Below, one piece after another: positions 50,563 to 61,429 of a stretch of 64,000 bases of DNA (position 1 is its first letter; each line of letters begins with the position of its first letter). A program made the position numbers and the translations under genes. The notes beneath the pieces were generated by a model. That model ran no database searches. It had not been told where the DNA came from and saw only the letters and a program-made list of their open reading frames with translations. The stretch is from Orbilia blumenaviensis (lineage: Eukaryota > Ascomycota > Orbiliomycetes > Orbiliales > Orbiliaceae), in the NCBI GenBank assembly GCA_036872755.1, contig JAVHNS010000015.1:558001-622000 (forward strand). Reading direction: 5' to 3'.

Positions 50563-52646
50563 TTATCGTAATGGGGCCTTTCTATTCCCCGTCTTACAAA
50601 ACTCCCAAATCTCTGGGTACCAATAATGGATGAATTCCATCATCTTAGGTGAGGTCTCAAAGCCGCACGGAGTAGAGCGGTCCCGAACGTAAGCGCGGTA
50701 TATCCACGACCATGGGGAATAGTTACGATTACGTTGCTGGCGGAAGGCAAGTATTACAGCCTGTAAGTTCATTCCTGCAGAAGAAACTTCATCTCGATTT
50801 GTGCCCTCGTAAGGGGAAGCAAGCCAGCTGAGTAAATCCTTTACTGAGTCAATCAGCTTGGAAGGGATCTCAATTTCATCTCGTTTTACCTCCGGTTCTT
50901 CGTCCGGGTGGTTAGAATTTGTAGAGGCGGGAACTCCTAGAGGCTCTAGTGCCGACAAGAAATTGACCCAGTAAAGGGACTTCAGCGACGGAAACTGCGT
51001 AAGGAATTAAGAATATTAGCTTAGGTGGTTTGAAGAAGAGGGTAAAGAACTAGTAAAACAGCAAAGAAGGAACGCTGGCGAAGGTGCCATTGCTCAGTAG
51101 GTACCGTCATCGAATGGAATGTTCATATGGTGGCAGGGACTTACCATAGGCGCCCACGGAGTCCACGATTCAGGAATACGGACCGGAACACTTAAATGCT
51201 GCAATACCGGGAACTCGGATAGCGTTTTTAGATCAAGTTCATCACTGCCTTCGTCGACACAGAAAGGTAATTCATTCCATGTGCCGTAGTTATAGGGATG
51301 TTCGCTATGGATCCAAAGCTTTTTGAGGGTCGTGGAATGCTTCTTGAAGGCAGTCTTCCCCGGGATTGGCGCTTTATCCCTGACTGAGTGCCAGGAGATC
51401 CATAGGGCCGATAGCCCCCTCGTTAGGTTGCAAAGTAGGCCTTCTAGGTCCGACAGGGTATCACGTTTCCGAATATCGAGTTCCGTAAGATTGACCATGT
51501 CCCGGATCCATGATCTATTTAATTGAGAAAACTGCGAACATCCAAGCAAACTGAGCTTTTTTATGTTTCCCGGAACATACACTGGGCCAAAGTTCTGGAT
51601 AATGTCTATTAGATCAAAGTTAGGATTTTCTGACCTTGTGGTATACCAATCGATATCCTTGAAACATATTTCTTCGAGTGCCTCAAGCCGGCGCCCCCCA
51701 GACAGTATGGACGCCAGCTTGTTCGGGTTTGGGGGTGTACGTGAGGAACCAACCCCCAATATGCTTAGCGACTTTAGGGTGCGATAATTTCGCTGGCAGA
51801 TATTCCAAGCTGGCGCAAAGTTGCCGAAATCTGTTTGGACCAAATCTACTATCAAAGAATTGAGAGACACATCGTTGACGTATGGCTCCAGCTTCTTCGC
51901 AGACCGGACATATACAGGAGTTTGTTGGGAGGCACGAGTTGGGACTATCCTATCGCGGTACCAAACGCAAGCTCCGAGGGCTCTAACTTTGCCCCTCATG
52001 ACTGGCGACAGGTATTCAAGGAAATCTTCAAAATCCAAACTAATTCAAAATGGCTCGGTCAGTATATTAGGTATGCATGTTAAACTAAATAATATTGCAA
52101 ATGTTGTATCCATGATGCTGACGACAAATCTGCAGAGTAGCAGGCAAATAGGGTAGAGACAACATACTAAAGAGAATCTATTTTGTCCTCACCAACCTTT
52201 CGAATTATTTTTTTCAAGAAATACGCCATCTCTCGCGTGGTTCCTTCGCGAACTGGGTATTTTCCGGCTGGTGCATGTGAGGTTCTGCGCGGGGTGTAAG
52301 CGCCGCGCGTTTTTACTGATATCTTGCGGACATGCCGAATTGATTGATGGTTAGGGAGAAGCAAGGCGCCTGCTGTTTTCAAGCTTGGGCCGCAATCATT
52401 ATAACAGATGAGAGTTATATGATGATACATTATACGGCTTGCTATGGCGTGGAAGTGTTTACTGACGAGACAGCATGTCCTGATATCGCCCATTGAGTGG
52501 AATAGCTATTTTAATTAGGCGCATTAGACTAATGAACTGCGATGGTCTGTGATACGAAATATATGAACAATTTGGTGCAAACTTACCGGAATATAACTGA
52601 GAATTTCGGAGAGGATTTCGCTCGGAAGATTTGAAATGATATCCAT
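50563..52646 (-). CDS. F-box protein with a long C-terminal region; exon 2-3 join unresolved
   Basis: ATG at 52646. Exon 1 (52646-52587) and exon 2 (from 52505) splice to give MDIISNLPSEILSEILSYIP then LFHSMGDIRTCCLVSKHFHA, a clear F-box. F-boxes bind Skp1 in SCF ubiquitin ligases. Exon 2 seems to end at 52193 (GTGAGG donor). Exon 3 is 52039-51145 (LDFEDFLEYLSPVMRGKVRA to TPWAPM), leucine-rich-repeat-like in places (LKSLSILGVG, IKKLSLLGCS, LTELDIRKR). Exon 4 is 50994-50563 (FPSLKSLYWVNFLSALEPLG to the stop). The simple join of exons 2 and 3 is out of frame by one base. Either a very small exon around 52130, another donor, or a frameshift is involved. About 565 residues are expected. The substrate is unknown. 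It is divergent from the CHL1 gene. Confidence 0.65.
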
Positions 52647-53381
52647 GGCGTCCCTCGCACGTACTATGCTATGTTGAGTTATGTTATTATGTTATGCGAG
52701 AATGATATTAAGATTATCCACGAAGGTTTGAGGGCACAACGGCTCCCGTATAAGATCTTGTGGATGAAAAGAGGGTATGAAATGGCTCAGGATCCAGGAC
52801 ACAATCCGACTAGCCATTCCAGTCTTTATATGCGTTTTACTTTACAGTAAGCCTCGCGGCTGTGCCACATGTGTGTGTTGTATTGCGCAGGTCGAAATGT
52901 GTTGTCGATATCTTCCAACCATCGAACCCACGTGATAACCTTTATTTCTAAAATGTTCATCGTTTTTTATAAAGAAAAAAAAATCTAGCCCATTGATTCT
53001 GGATCTTTGTATCTATTCAATTGACCCAGCAATCTTGTCATTTAAGTAAGGATTGAGTTCGCAATCATGATAAGAAGTTTGTTGCCGAAGAGCTAACGAG
53101 ACCATCGCAGCCGCGATTGGAGGATCTGTGTTGTTGGATCGGCGGTATGATGTTGATCAAGTGCCGAGACGGGCCGGTTGTTGGAAACTTGGTTGACACG
53201 GGCCGATCACGAGACTAGCCGTCACGTCGCGTGGGAGAGCTCGGAATTGTGGTGCCAACCAACCTGCAACATGGTTCAAGGTAACTCCTGCAACAACTGC
53301 AACCACAATCAAAATTCAATACAACGACCGAACTAATCAAGCTATTGATACCGAAACGTTATAGCCTCGCAACTTCGCAAG
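52647..53381. promoter_or_regulatory. Shared intergenic region of the F-box and CHL1 genes
   Basis: 735 bp between two divergent start codons. No coding-like ORF. It must contain both promoters; I can point to no specific site. Confidence 0.4.
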
Positions 53382-56300
53382 ATGGCAGACATCGAAGAAG
53401 TCGGTTCCGCTGAAGACACTACTCCTCAGCGGGACTTTCATCATCCATACACTCCCTACCCAATCCAACTCGACTTCATGAACGCATTGTACGAAGTCCT
53501 CGAAGATGGTTCTGTGGGAATATTCGAATCGCCTACAGGTACGAGCTAGCTAGCTGAACCTGCTTGGCTTATTTTACATGGGCTTTATTAATGCAAAGTA
53601 AATTAGGAACGGTATAATATGACAATTAAAAATCTGGGGATGAACGTAATAGCGTGTGGAAGCTTATACGAATAACTACAAGGGCAAATCGCTAAGCTTG
53701 ATATGCGGTTCTTTAACTTGGCTCCGAGACCATAAACGGCGGAAGCTCAATGACGAATTGGAGACAGAGGTTGACGGTATGCTGTTACTGCAGCGCCTTC
53801 CAAGATACAGTTCTTTTAGTTACTAACTATTAGGATGTAGATGGCAAAACACCTGCTTGGGTCTTAGCTCATGCCCGCAAAGAAAAGAGAGAAAATGCAC
53901 TTCGTGCTCGAAGAGAGATGGAAGCGAGACTGCAGAAAGTTCGAGAGAAAGAACGGAAAGAGCGAGAACAATATATGCGAAGGATTAATGAACAACAGCA
54001 AATTCGAATGTTCGGGGTTAAGAGACAGGCATGCCACAAGGACCACAAGCTCTATCGTATATTTGGGATAAAACTAACAAATAATGTCTAGAAGCCTGAT
54101 GGAAGCCGGAAAGAAGAAAACCCCGAAATTCTAGAGGCAGAATTCGAGTTGGGTGACTACCAGAGTGATGACAACAATGAAGACAGAAATGACCCTGCTT
54201 TCGCAGGGCTTTCTAAAGAGACTATTGAGTTAATGAAGAAGTATATGATATCCTTAACTATGATCAGAAGAAAATACGTTCTAATTATCAGCTAGGGTGG
54301 GATACGGCCCCCTCAGGTCAAAGGAGGAGGAGGAGGAAGAAGTACCGGACGAGATCAAGGTATATATAGGCTCTCAGACTTGCTTTTGCTTGCGCCCACA
54401 GTGAATACTTTCTGACTATGGTCTAGATATTCTATTGTTCGAGGACCCACTCTCAGCTTTCGCAATTCACTGCTGAGTTGCGGCGGGTACATCTTCCACC
54501 AACTTATGAGGATGATCCGCTCGAAGAAAGCGAAGAAACATCCGAGGAAGTAGTAAAACATCTATCCCTCGGATCTCGCAAGCTTCTTTGCATAAATGAT
54601 AAAGTGAATACTCCGTCTGCTTCTGCAAATACTGTGAACGACCGTTGTCTGGATTTACAACAATCGAAATCTACCGAGAATAAGTGTCCCTTTTTATTGT
54701 CTAAGGCAGACAATCAACGGAATGTACTACAAAGAGAGTTCCGTGACTTGGCGCTGGCGGATATCAAAGACATCGAAGACCTTCGAGGCGTTGGTGAAAA
54801 GTTGAAGATATGTGGATATTATGCGTCACGAGAGGCTATTAAACCTACGGAGGTAATATCTGAAGCCTCCACTATTGTAAACGTTGGATAGCAACTAACA
54901 GGAAGCACAGATAATTACCCTTCCATACCCACTGCTTCTTCAAAAGTCCTCCCGTGAAGCACTAAACATCAGTGTCAAGAACCACGTTATCATCATAGAT
55001 GAGGCTCATAATCTCATGGATGCCGTTTCAAACATTCATTCAGTCTCCATATCTCTATCCCAACTTACGAAATGCGCAGACAATCTCACCGCCTACATAA
55101 TGAAATTTGGTAAGAAGCTAAAAGGCGGAAACAGAGTTTATGTCGCACAATGTCACAGACTGGTCAAAGCCCTCAAGTCATGGCTTGAGGAAAAATACTC
55201 TGTTGCGTCTGATAGTAGTGATATGGCGATTCCGTCGAAGATTTTGGAGGGTATTGTGACGCAAGGGGAATTGCTTCGCCTGAAAGGTATCGATCAAATC
55301 AATATATTCAAACTCGGCAAATACCTTGAAGAAAGCAAGCTTGCGCGAAAGGTTGAAGGCTACACTACATTCCAGGAAAACGAGAAGCTCGCCAATGAGG
55401 CTAAGAGGCAAAGAATTCCCACCACGAAAGCCAGAAAAGTTGCGACCTCGGGCGGACTACCCGTACTCAGTCATGTATATGCCTTTATTCTGGCACTCAC
55501 AAACCCTGAACAAGAAGGCAAAGTGTTTTACGGTCCAACAGACGACCCGAGCCCCAAAGGCCTTCGAGCTGCAGTGGGGTTACGATATATGCTCTTAGAT
55601 CCTACACATCATTTTAAAGATCTCGTCGAGGACGCTCGAGCGGTTGTTCTAGCCGGGGGTACCATGGAGCCAATGTCGGATTATGTCAATCATCTTTTTC
55701 CGTATCTACCCCCCGCAAGACTCCGAATGGTTTCCTGCGGACATGTTATCCCAAAGGAAAATATGCTCGCAATGACCGTGCCGGCCGGTGTCACAAACCA
55801 AGAATTCGAATTTACATTTGAGAAACGGAAGGACCCTAAACTGATCACAGAATTAGGGAAAACGATATCCAATCTGTGTAGAATTATTCCGCATGGAGTT
55901 GTCGTATTCTTCCCGAGCTACGCATATTTGGAGACTGTGGTAAAAGTCTGGGAAGAGAACGGACCTGGAGGAACTCCAAGCGTCTACGAAAATCTACAGT
56001 CGAAAAAAGTGGTGTTTAGAGAAGCGAAGGGCAGTAGCAGCGTTGACGATATTCTGCGAGATTACGCGAAAGCCGTTGACGAAGGGAAGGGTGCCCTCTT
56101 GCTAAGTGTCGTTGGAGGCAAGATGTCTGAAGGTATCAATTTCTCGGATAATCTTGGGCGAGGAGTAATTATGGTCGGTTTGCCGTTCCCTAACATTCAA
56201 AGCGCGGAATGGAAAGCGAAAATGGAGTTCGTGGAACACTCATTAATCTCGCGTAGCGATGATGTTGCTATCAAAAGCACAAGCCAGAGTGCGACCGACC

Positions 56301-56575
56301 TACGACAAACAGCAAAGGCTGCTGCGCAAGAATACTATGAGAATGCGTGCATGCGCGCTGTCAACCAAAGTATTGGAAGGGCAATACGCCACCGCAATGA
56401 TTATGCGGTCATCCTCTTGCTAGACAAGAGATTTAGCCGTGAGAATATTTGGGGGAAGCTACCAAAGTGGATTAGGGATGGAACTACTGCGGAGCCTGCG
56501 GCGAAGAGTGGAGATGTGAAGTTCGGGATGGTGATGACAGGTGTGGGGAAGTTCTTTCGAAACAAAGCGGTGTGA
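53382..56575 (+). CDS. CHL1: Chl1-type (DDX11/FANCJ family) DNA helicase, 919 aa as spliced here
   Basis: Seven exons: 53382-53538, 53663-53776, 53841-54016, 54092-54240, 54296-54359, 54427-54852, 54902-56575. Key motifs: [18 protein letters not shown] (Q motif), [14 protein letters not shown] (Ia), [14 protein letters not shown] (DEAH, 395-398), [12 protein letters not shown], and [15 protein letters not shown] (VI, about 851-860). Four cysteines suited to an Fe-S cluster occur between Ia and DEAH (LLCIND, NDRCLDL, NKCPFLL, LKICGYY). A charged insert rich in Glu/Lys/Arg precedes motif Ia. The family unwinds DNA and supports sister-chromatid cohesion in the nucleus. The odd point is Walker A. 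Exon 1 ends ESPT plus G, but no GT..AG acceptor gives GTGKS. The only open join reads [10 protein letters not shown] before LSLICGSL. The exon 3 donor is GTTAAG here, with a GC donor at 54029 as alternative. Confidence 0.88.
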
Positions 56576-58106
56576 AACACTCCTTTCGTTTTTCGACATC
56601 AGAACGGCAGTTGCTGGGAATTTATCGAAACAAATCACATAAATCTGCCTAAGTTCAGGACTTAGGAGCAACCAAAAATAAAATGCCTGCTTAATCAACC
56701 CCATCGACTCGTGCCCGGATAAACATTATCAATTGTGTTTCGAGGGCTGAATTCCTCACGTCACCAGGTTATGCTACATAAACGAAACAACTTCTACTTC
56801 GACATATGCTAGTAGTTCGCGGGCACTAAATTAGTATTCTCAAAACGTAGACAGCCTAGTATACAGTCTTCTCATAACAGCGAACTCGAATCAATACTTC
56901 CCACCGGAAATTTGAAGTCATGAAATTGAATAATATTAAAGCTATATTCCTGCAATTTGGAATAAATCTGGGGGGATTCGGACTATAGTCTTGGCTAGTA
57001 ATTTTGTCTCCAGACTCAAATCCAATGCAGCAGTTGGCTTGCTGTGATATTGGGAAAGGAGAAGGAGGAAAAAGAGAATACCTCAGGAAAGGAACTCGAA
57101 GCTCACCAACCTATTCCATATATGAAGCTATCAGCTTAAGGCAAGAACGAAGAATCCCATTGCGGGACGGGATTCTATTACTAATATGATGATTCTAGAG
57201 CGTCTATTCCCCATAAATTTATAAATCGGAACCTGCTTGCCGAATACCTCTAACTGCTAAAGGCCAGATACTCTTAGTATCTTATCGTTACCCGTAAGCT
57301 CGGTAAGCAGCCACAGATATATTCATCTATTAAGCACAAGTGATAGCTAATGGATTGAAGGCATCTATCTCCCAATGCTACCCTCCGAAGCTGGAAGCGT
57401 TTTGGCAGGGAAGGGTTCAGACGCAGGTGTAAACAAGTTTCGCTTCAGATCGAGACCCCTACCCTTGGCGCCATGCTTCGCTTGGGCATCTGCCCGCCAG
57501 TTTGGGCCAATGGTGCACAGCCCTGCCCGGAATCCCTGCTAAGACAAGGCACTAGGCGCCAAGAAACAAGTTCCAGCAGTGTTTCGACCACTCGCCCGCT
57601 GTGAAGAACAGATTAAGATCTTCCAGGCTGATGGTAGTTAGCGTTTCTGCATGACAGAACAATTGCGGACCAGCCCTCACGGCATATCGGCATGCAGGCG
57701 CGAAAAAACGGGAATTGGCCAAATCCAGGTTTTATGGACGTCAATATTGAAAAGGAGGAATAAGCGAAGAAACGATTGGGACGCCCCCCTGATCATGAGG
57801 GAGTGATGGCACAGACAACGTTAGGATGACAGCCGCACTGGATAGGTGCTCTCGCGGTTCCTTGCCTGGAGCCTCCAACGTTTCACACTTTCAATATGAG
57901 CCAATTCCCTCAGTACAATGTCCAGTACGAAATAACAATAGCCCGCAGAAACATTTCGGTGCAGGATTCCAAACTTGGTCTCCACGGGATAAACAGCCCT
58001 GACAGGGAATAGGATGCAACACAGTTCGCAGCAAGCTGCAGGCAGCTAACGGTCGATGGAGAGATGCAAGGTACCCGTGCATGCGCACCGCCCCAGAAAT
58101 CAAGAG
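56576..58106. other. Intergenic, nothing recognised
   Basis: Downstream of CHL1. No gene-like ORF. The stretch 57.4-58.1 kb is richer in GC and leads into the promoter of the Asn/Gly-repeat protein gene. Confidence 0.4.
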
Positions 58107-58395
58107 ACATATAAGGGCCCGTCCCTCTTCGGCGTTTCGATATTCTTTTCTTCTGTCCTACTTTTTTTTCTCTACAAAGCATTTCGCTCAGCGTAGACCG
58201 TTCCTTTCTTTGTAATCTCCCCTCGCCGGTCGAGATCGCGTCGATCGTGATCATACTTTCCATTCTTTTTCCTTCTTTCGACAAGAAGTTACTAGCTTTC
58301 TTCCCATTTCCCGAGTAGATCTCGTCCCTTCTTTTAATCTGCTTCATTTGTTTGACAGAGCTTTGATAGCTATCTCGATATAATTAACAGTCAAT
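58107..58395 (+). promoter_or_regulatory. Core promoter and CT-rich leader of the Asn/Gly-repeat protein gene
   Basis: A TATA-like ACATATAAG at 58107-58115 is followed by a pyrimidine-rich stretch at about 58141-58225 and again near 58255-58275. This TATA-then-CT layout is typical of strongly expressed fungal genes. The start of transcription is inferred to lie in or just after the CT tract, leaving a leader of about 150-250 nt. Confidence 0.5.
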
Positions 58396-60230
58396 ATGTA
58401 TGTCAAAGACGTTTCATCTCTTCTGGTTCTGGCAGCTGGTTTCTCCAGTATCGCTCAGGCCAGCATTCTACCTTCGGGTATCCACAACTACCTCGAAGCC
58501 CGACGCAATATCGAAGCTCGTCAAAACAACAATAGAAATGGTGGAAATTTTGGTGGAAACTTTCCTGGCAACAACGGCGGCAACAATGGTGGCAACAATG
58601 GAGGGAATAATGGCAACAATGGAGGCAACAACGGCGGTAATAACGGCGGGAACAATGGAGGCAATAACGGTGGAAACAACGGTGGGAACAATGCTTTAGC
58701 GTTGAACCCCGCCAATGTCCAAACCGGTTCCCAGTCTACTGGCCAACAGGGTGATATTACCCCGGGCCAGGTTGAATCTGCTACGTAAGCCTTAAGCATA
58801 TCGGACTGTATAATCTGTGGTTACTAACATTCCCGATAGTGATCCAGCCAACTTCATCAACTTTTGCACAGGCAAGACATTAACAAATGGCCAGCAAAAC
58901 CGAGGAGGTAGCTGCAACGGTATCGTCATGGGTGAAATCCCCAGTGCAGGCAACATGATCTCATCTATATTCATCTTCCCAAAGCATAACGATAACGTTG
59001 CTGCCGACACAGACTTTGATGTCGAAGTTCAAGTCAACAATCTCCAGGCTGGCGCCTTCACCAATGCCCAGGAGACATACTACTCCGCTCCACAGAAGCT
59101 TTCCGGAAACGGCAACATCATCGGCCATTGCCACATTACTTGCCAGAACTTGGGTGGCGATTTGAACCCAACAAACCCGTAGGTTACATCTATTTATCTT
59201 TTACATATATGAACATGTTCTGATCCAGTACGTAGACCGGACCCGGGTGTATTTGCCTTCTTCAAGGGTATCAATGACGCTGGTAACAACCAAGGCCGCC
59301 TCAAGGCCACCGTCACTGGCGGTCTTGCTGCCGGTAACTACCGATGTTGCACAATGAACTCCGCTTCCAACCATCAGCCAGTCCTCATGCCTGTCGCCCA
59401 GCGTGGTGCTCAGGACGACTGTGTTAAGTTCACCGTCGGTGGCAATGGTGGAAACAATGGTGCAAACAACGGAGGCAACAACGGTGGTAACAATGGCGGT
59501 AATGCCGGAGGCAACAACGGCGGAAACAACGGCGGTAATGCTGGAGGCAACAACGGTGGCAACAATGGTGGTAACAACGGAGGCAACAATGGTGGTAACA
59601 ACGGAGGCAACAATGGTGGTAACAATGGCGGAAACAATGGCGGAAACAATGGTAATCCTCAAGTTCAATCCGATCCCGCAGCAGTCCCTACACCTACAGA
59701 TGCAAGCGTTCCCTCGCAAACAAACATCCCAGTTTCACAGACATCTAATGCCGCAGCTGCCCCTACAAATCCTACCACACCACCAGTCGGCGGCTTCCCG
59801 CAATTTGGCGGGAATAAAGGCCAACGTGGTGGACGTGGTGGCAGAGGTGGCCGTACAAGAGGTCGCACTGGCTTCCGCCAGGCCAAGGGTCGCAATTAAA
59901 CCCCATCATCCACCCAACTACTCACTCACTCACTCACTCACTCACTCACTTCTTTTCTCGTGCCTCTTCTCTTCACTTTCTCTCACTCCTTCAAACTCTA
60001 ACATTCTCCTTCTTCCATCAAGTATAACTTCCTCCAAAAGATAAGTAACTTATTTCATTTGTTTTTTTCTTTTCTTTTCTTTAGGTCGAACACCTGTAAG
60101 GAATGGACAAAATGGGCAAAGACGTCCTGTCCAAGGAGGCAACCGAAATCCACGTACTGGCGCTGGCAGACGGCGTCAGCGGATCCAGGAAGTAGGTGCC
60201 TCTAACTCCACGATACCTGCCGATGCCTAG
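58396..60230 (+). CDS. Secreted Asn/Gly-repeat protein with conserved core, RGG tail, two possible C-termini
   Basis: Exons 58396-58784, 58840-59178, 59236-59888 and 60085-60230 give 508 residues. If the last intron is retained, translation stops at 59899 (463 residues). Residues 1-22 are a signal peptide (SSLLVLAAGFSSIAQA). A first NNGG repeat block follows (about 48-100). The core (about 130-350) contains DPANFINFCTGKTLTNGQQ, NGIVMGEIPSAGNMISSIF, GHCHITCQNLGGDLNPTNP and GNYRCCTMNSASNHQP. This core is widespread in ascomycete secreted proteins, sometimes mislabelled ribosomal protein S17. A second NNGG block precedes a Ser/Thr/Pro linker and an RGG-rich tail (GGRGGRGGRTRGRT). The spliced form adds TPVRNGQNGQRRPVQ and ends ASNSTIPADA. 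It is probably a wall-associated or extracellular protein; its role is unknown. It converges on the CBM1 gene. Confidence 0.8.
58567..58693 (+). repeat. First Asn-Asn-Gly-Gly coding repeat
   Basis: About ten copies of a degenerate 12-nt unit (AACAAYGGNGGN) in exon 1, with one unit missing a codon. Third-position differences show that the units are not identical at DNA level, so the repeat is selected or old, not freshly expanded. Confidence 0.85.
59447..59652 (+). repeat. Second Asn-Asn-Gly-Gly coding repeat
   Basis: About 16-17 units of the same 12-nt type, with NAGG variants (GGTAATGCYGGAGGC) recurring twice, which suggests duplication of a larger block. It lies after the conserved core domain. 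Confidence 0.85.
59921..59950 (+). repeat. (CTCA)n microsatellite
   Basis: Seven and a half CTCA units inside the putative last intron of the Asn/Gly-repeat protein gene, 22 nt after the alternative stop codon. Confidence 0.85.
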
Positions 60231-61429
60231 ATTTTCAAGTCGGAATTTATATCTCGAAAAGATGTCTTTCCTATATTACGATAACAATTTCTTTCCTTTC
60301 GAATGTTTTTTTTTTTTTCGACATTTTATGGATTTCTTTGGTATATATATTTATCTTTACATCAATTCTGGAGTTTTTTTCCTTTGCTTTATTTCGGACG
60401 GATACCTGCAGGCACAAATACCCTTCGGCCATTTTTTCTTTAACATTTTAACACTTTTCTTTGGTTGGGAGTATACAGCTTGGGATACATAGAGACTATG
60501 CGAGTAGACAGGGAGTGCAGGTGCTGAGAAGGTGGTTCCCCAACAACATTACCCTATACACCAATTTCTTTGGATCGGACGATACGACAAACTCCTTGGA
60601 AGAAAGCTATACTTTTTGTTTAATTAAATCTTATTATTTGTGGACGGAACCGGTCTATTTTTGCATTCTCTGTCTCGATTCCTGTATATTTCTGAAGTCG
60701 AAATGATACCAACTTTTTTTTGCTCTATTTTTTCTCCTGAAAATCCGATCAATGAATCTCGCTGGGACTTCCCTGCTCAGTCGCGAAGTGTCTCTCTCGA
60801 AAACACATTTGTTACACTCACAGTAGCATAAGCAACCCACTACGTCATAGTTTCGTTTCCCCAGGTTTCCCATAAATTAATAAAATACTAATAAAATAAA
60901 ATAAATTAATCAATTGCGGCGGATATCAAGGCCGCTTGTCAACCATCCAAAATTCTTGCCAGCCCTGGTCCTGAAGCAGATATGTTGCACAGAACGTCTT
61001 GCTACGAGATATGTCTTTGCTTCTTTTGGTCTGGAAACTTCGCGTATCTTGGCGGAAGCTTGATGTTGCAAGGGCGGTTTCAGACGGGGTGTGGCTAGAC
61101 ATTCGGGGCTGGGAACACCTGAAAAGAAATCTTTGCAAAAAAGGAGAGCTGACTCGCGCATGAGCATATTTATCGCTGAGATTCGATTCGTCAGCGGCGT
61201 TATCGATAGATTCACGTGAAGTCAGGCTTTGCAGAACACAATCAACGTGTGTTGTTTTTGTGTTATGTTCTTCGTGCTTCATAGAAGGCTTCAATGCTGA
61301 AAGCGGATGTGTGAAAATTTTTGTAAGGCTCTTGACCTGGGTTGCAAGTTATTTTTATATTTTGATATACCTATTCACAAAATTTACAAGACTCGAGGCC
61401 TACATGTGATATATGGGCCCGTAAAACAT
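60231..61429. other. Intergenic between two converging secreted-protein genes
   Basis: Holds both 3' ends. T-rich tracts lie around 60300-60480. The minus-strand frames at 60910-61294 have no motif. Confidence 0.45.

Noticed and set aside
58521..58799. Antisense Pro/Leu-rich frames over the NNGG repeats (also 59410-59649)
   Set aside because: Open only because the sense repeat has no stop codons on its complement; pure shadow.
59447..59652. Regular 12-nt repeat that might be taken for a CRISPR-like array
   Set aside because: There are no spacers, the units are coding (NNGG), and the context is a eukaryotic spliced gene.
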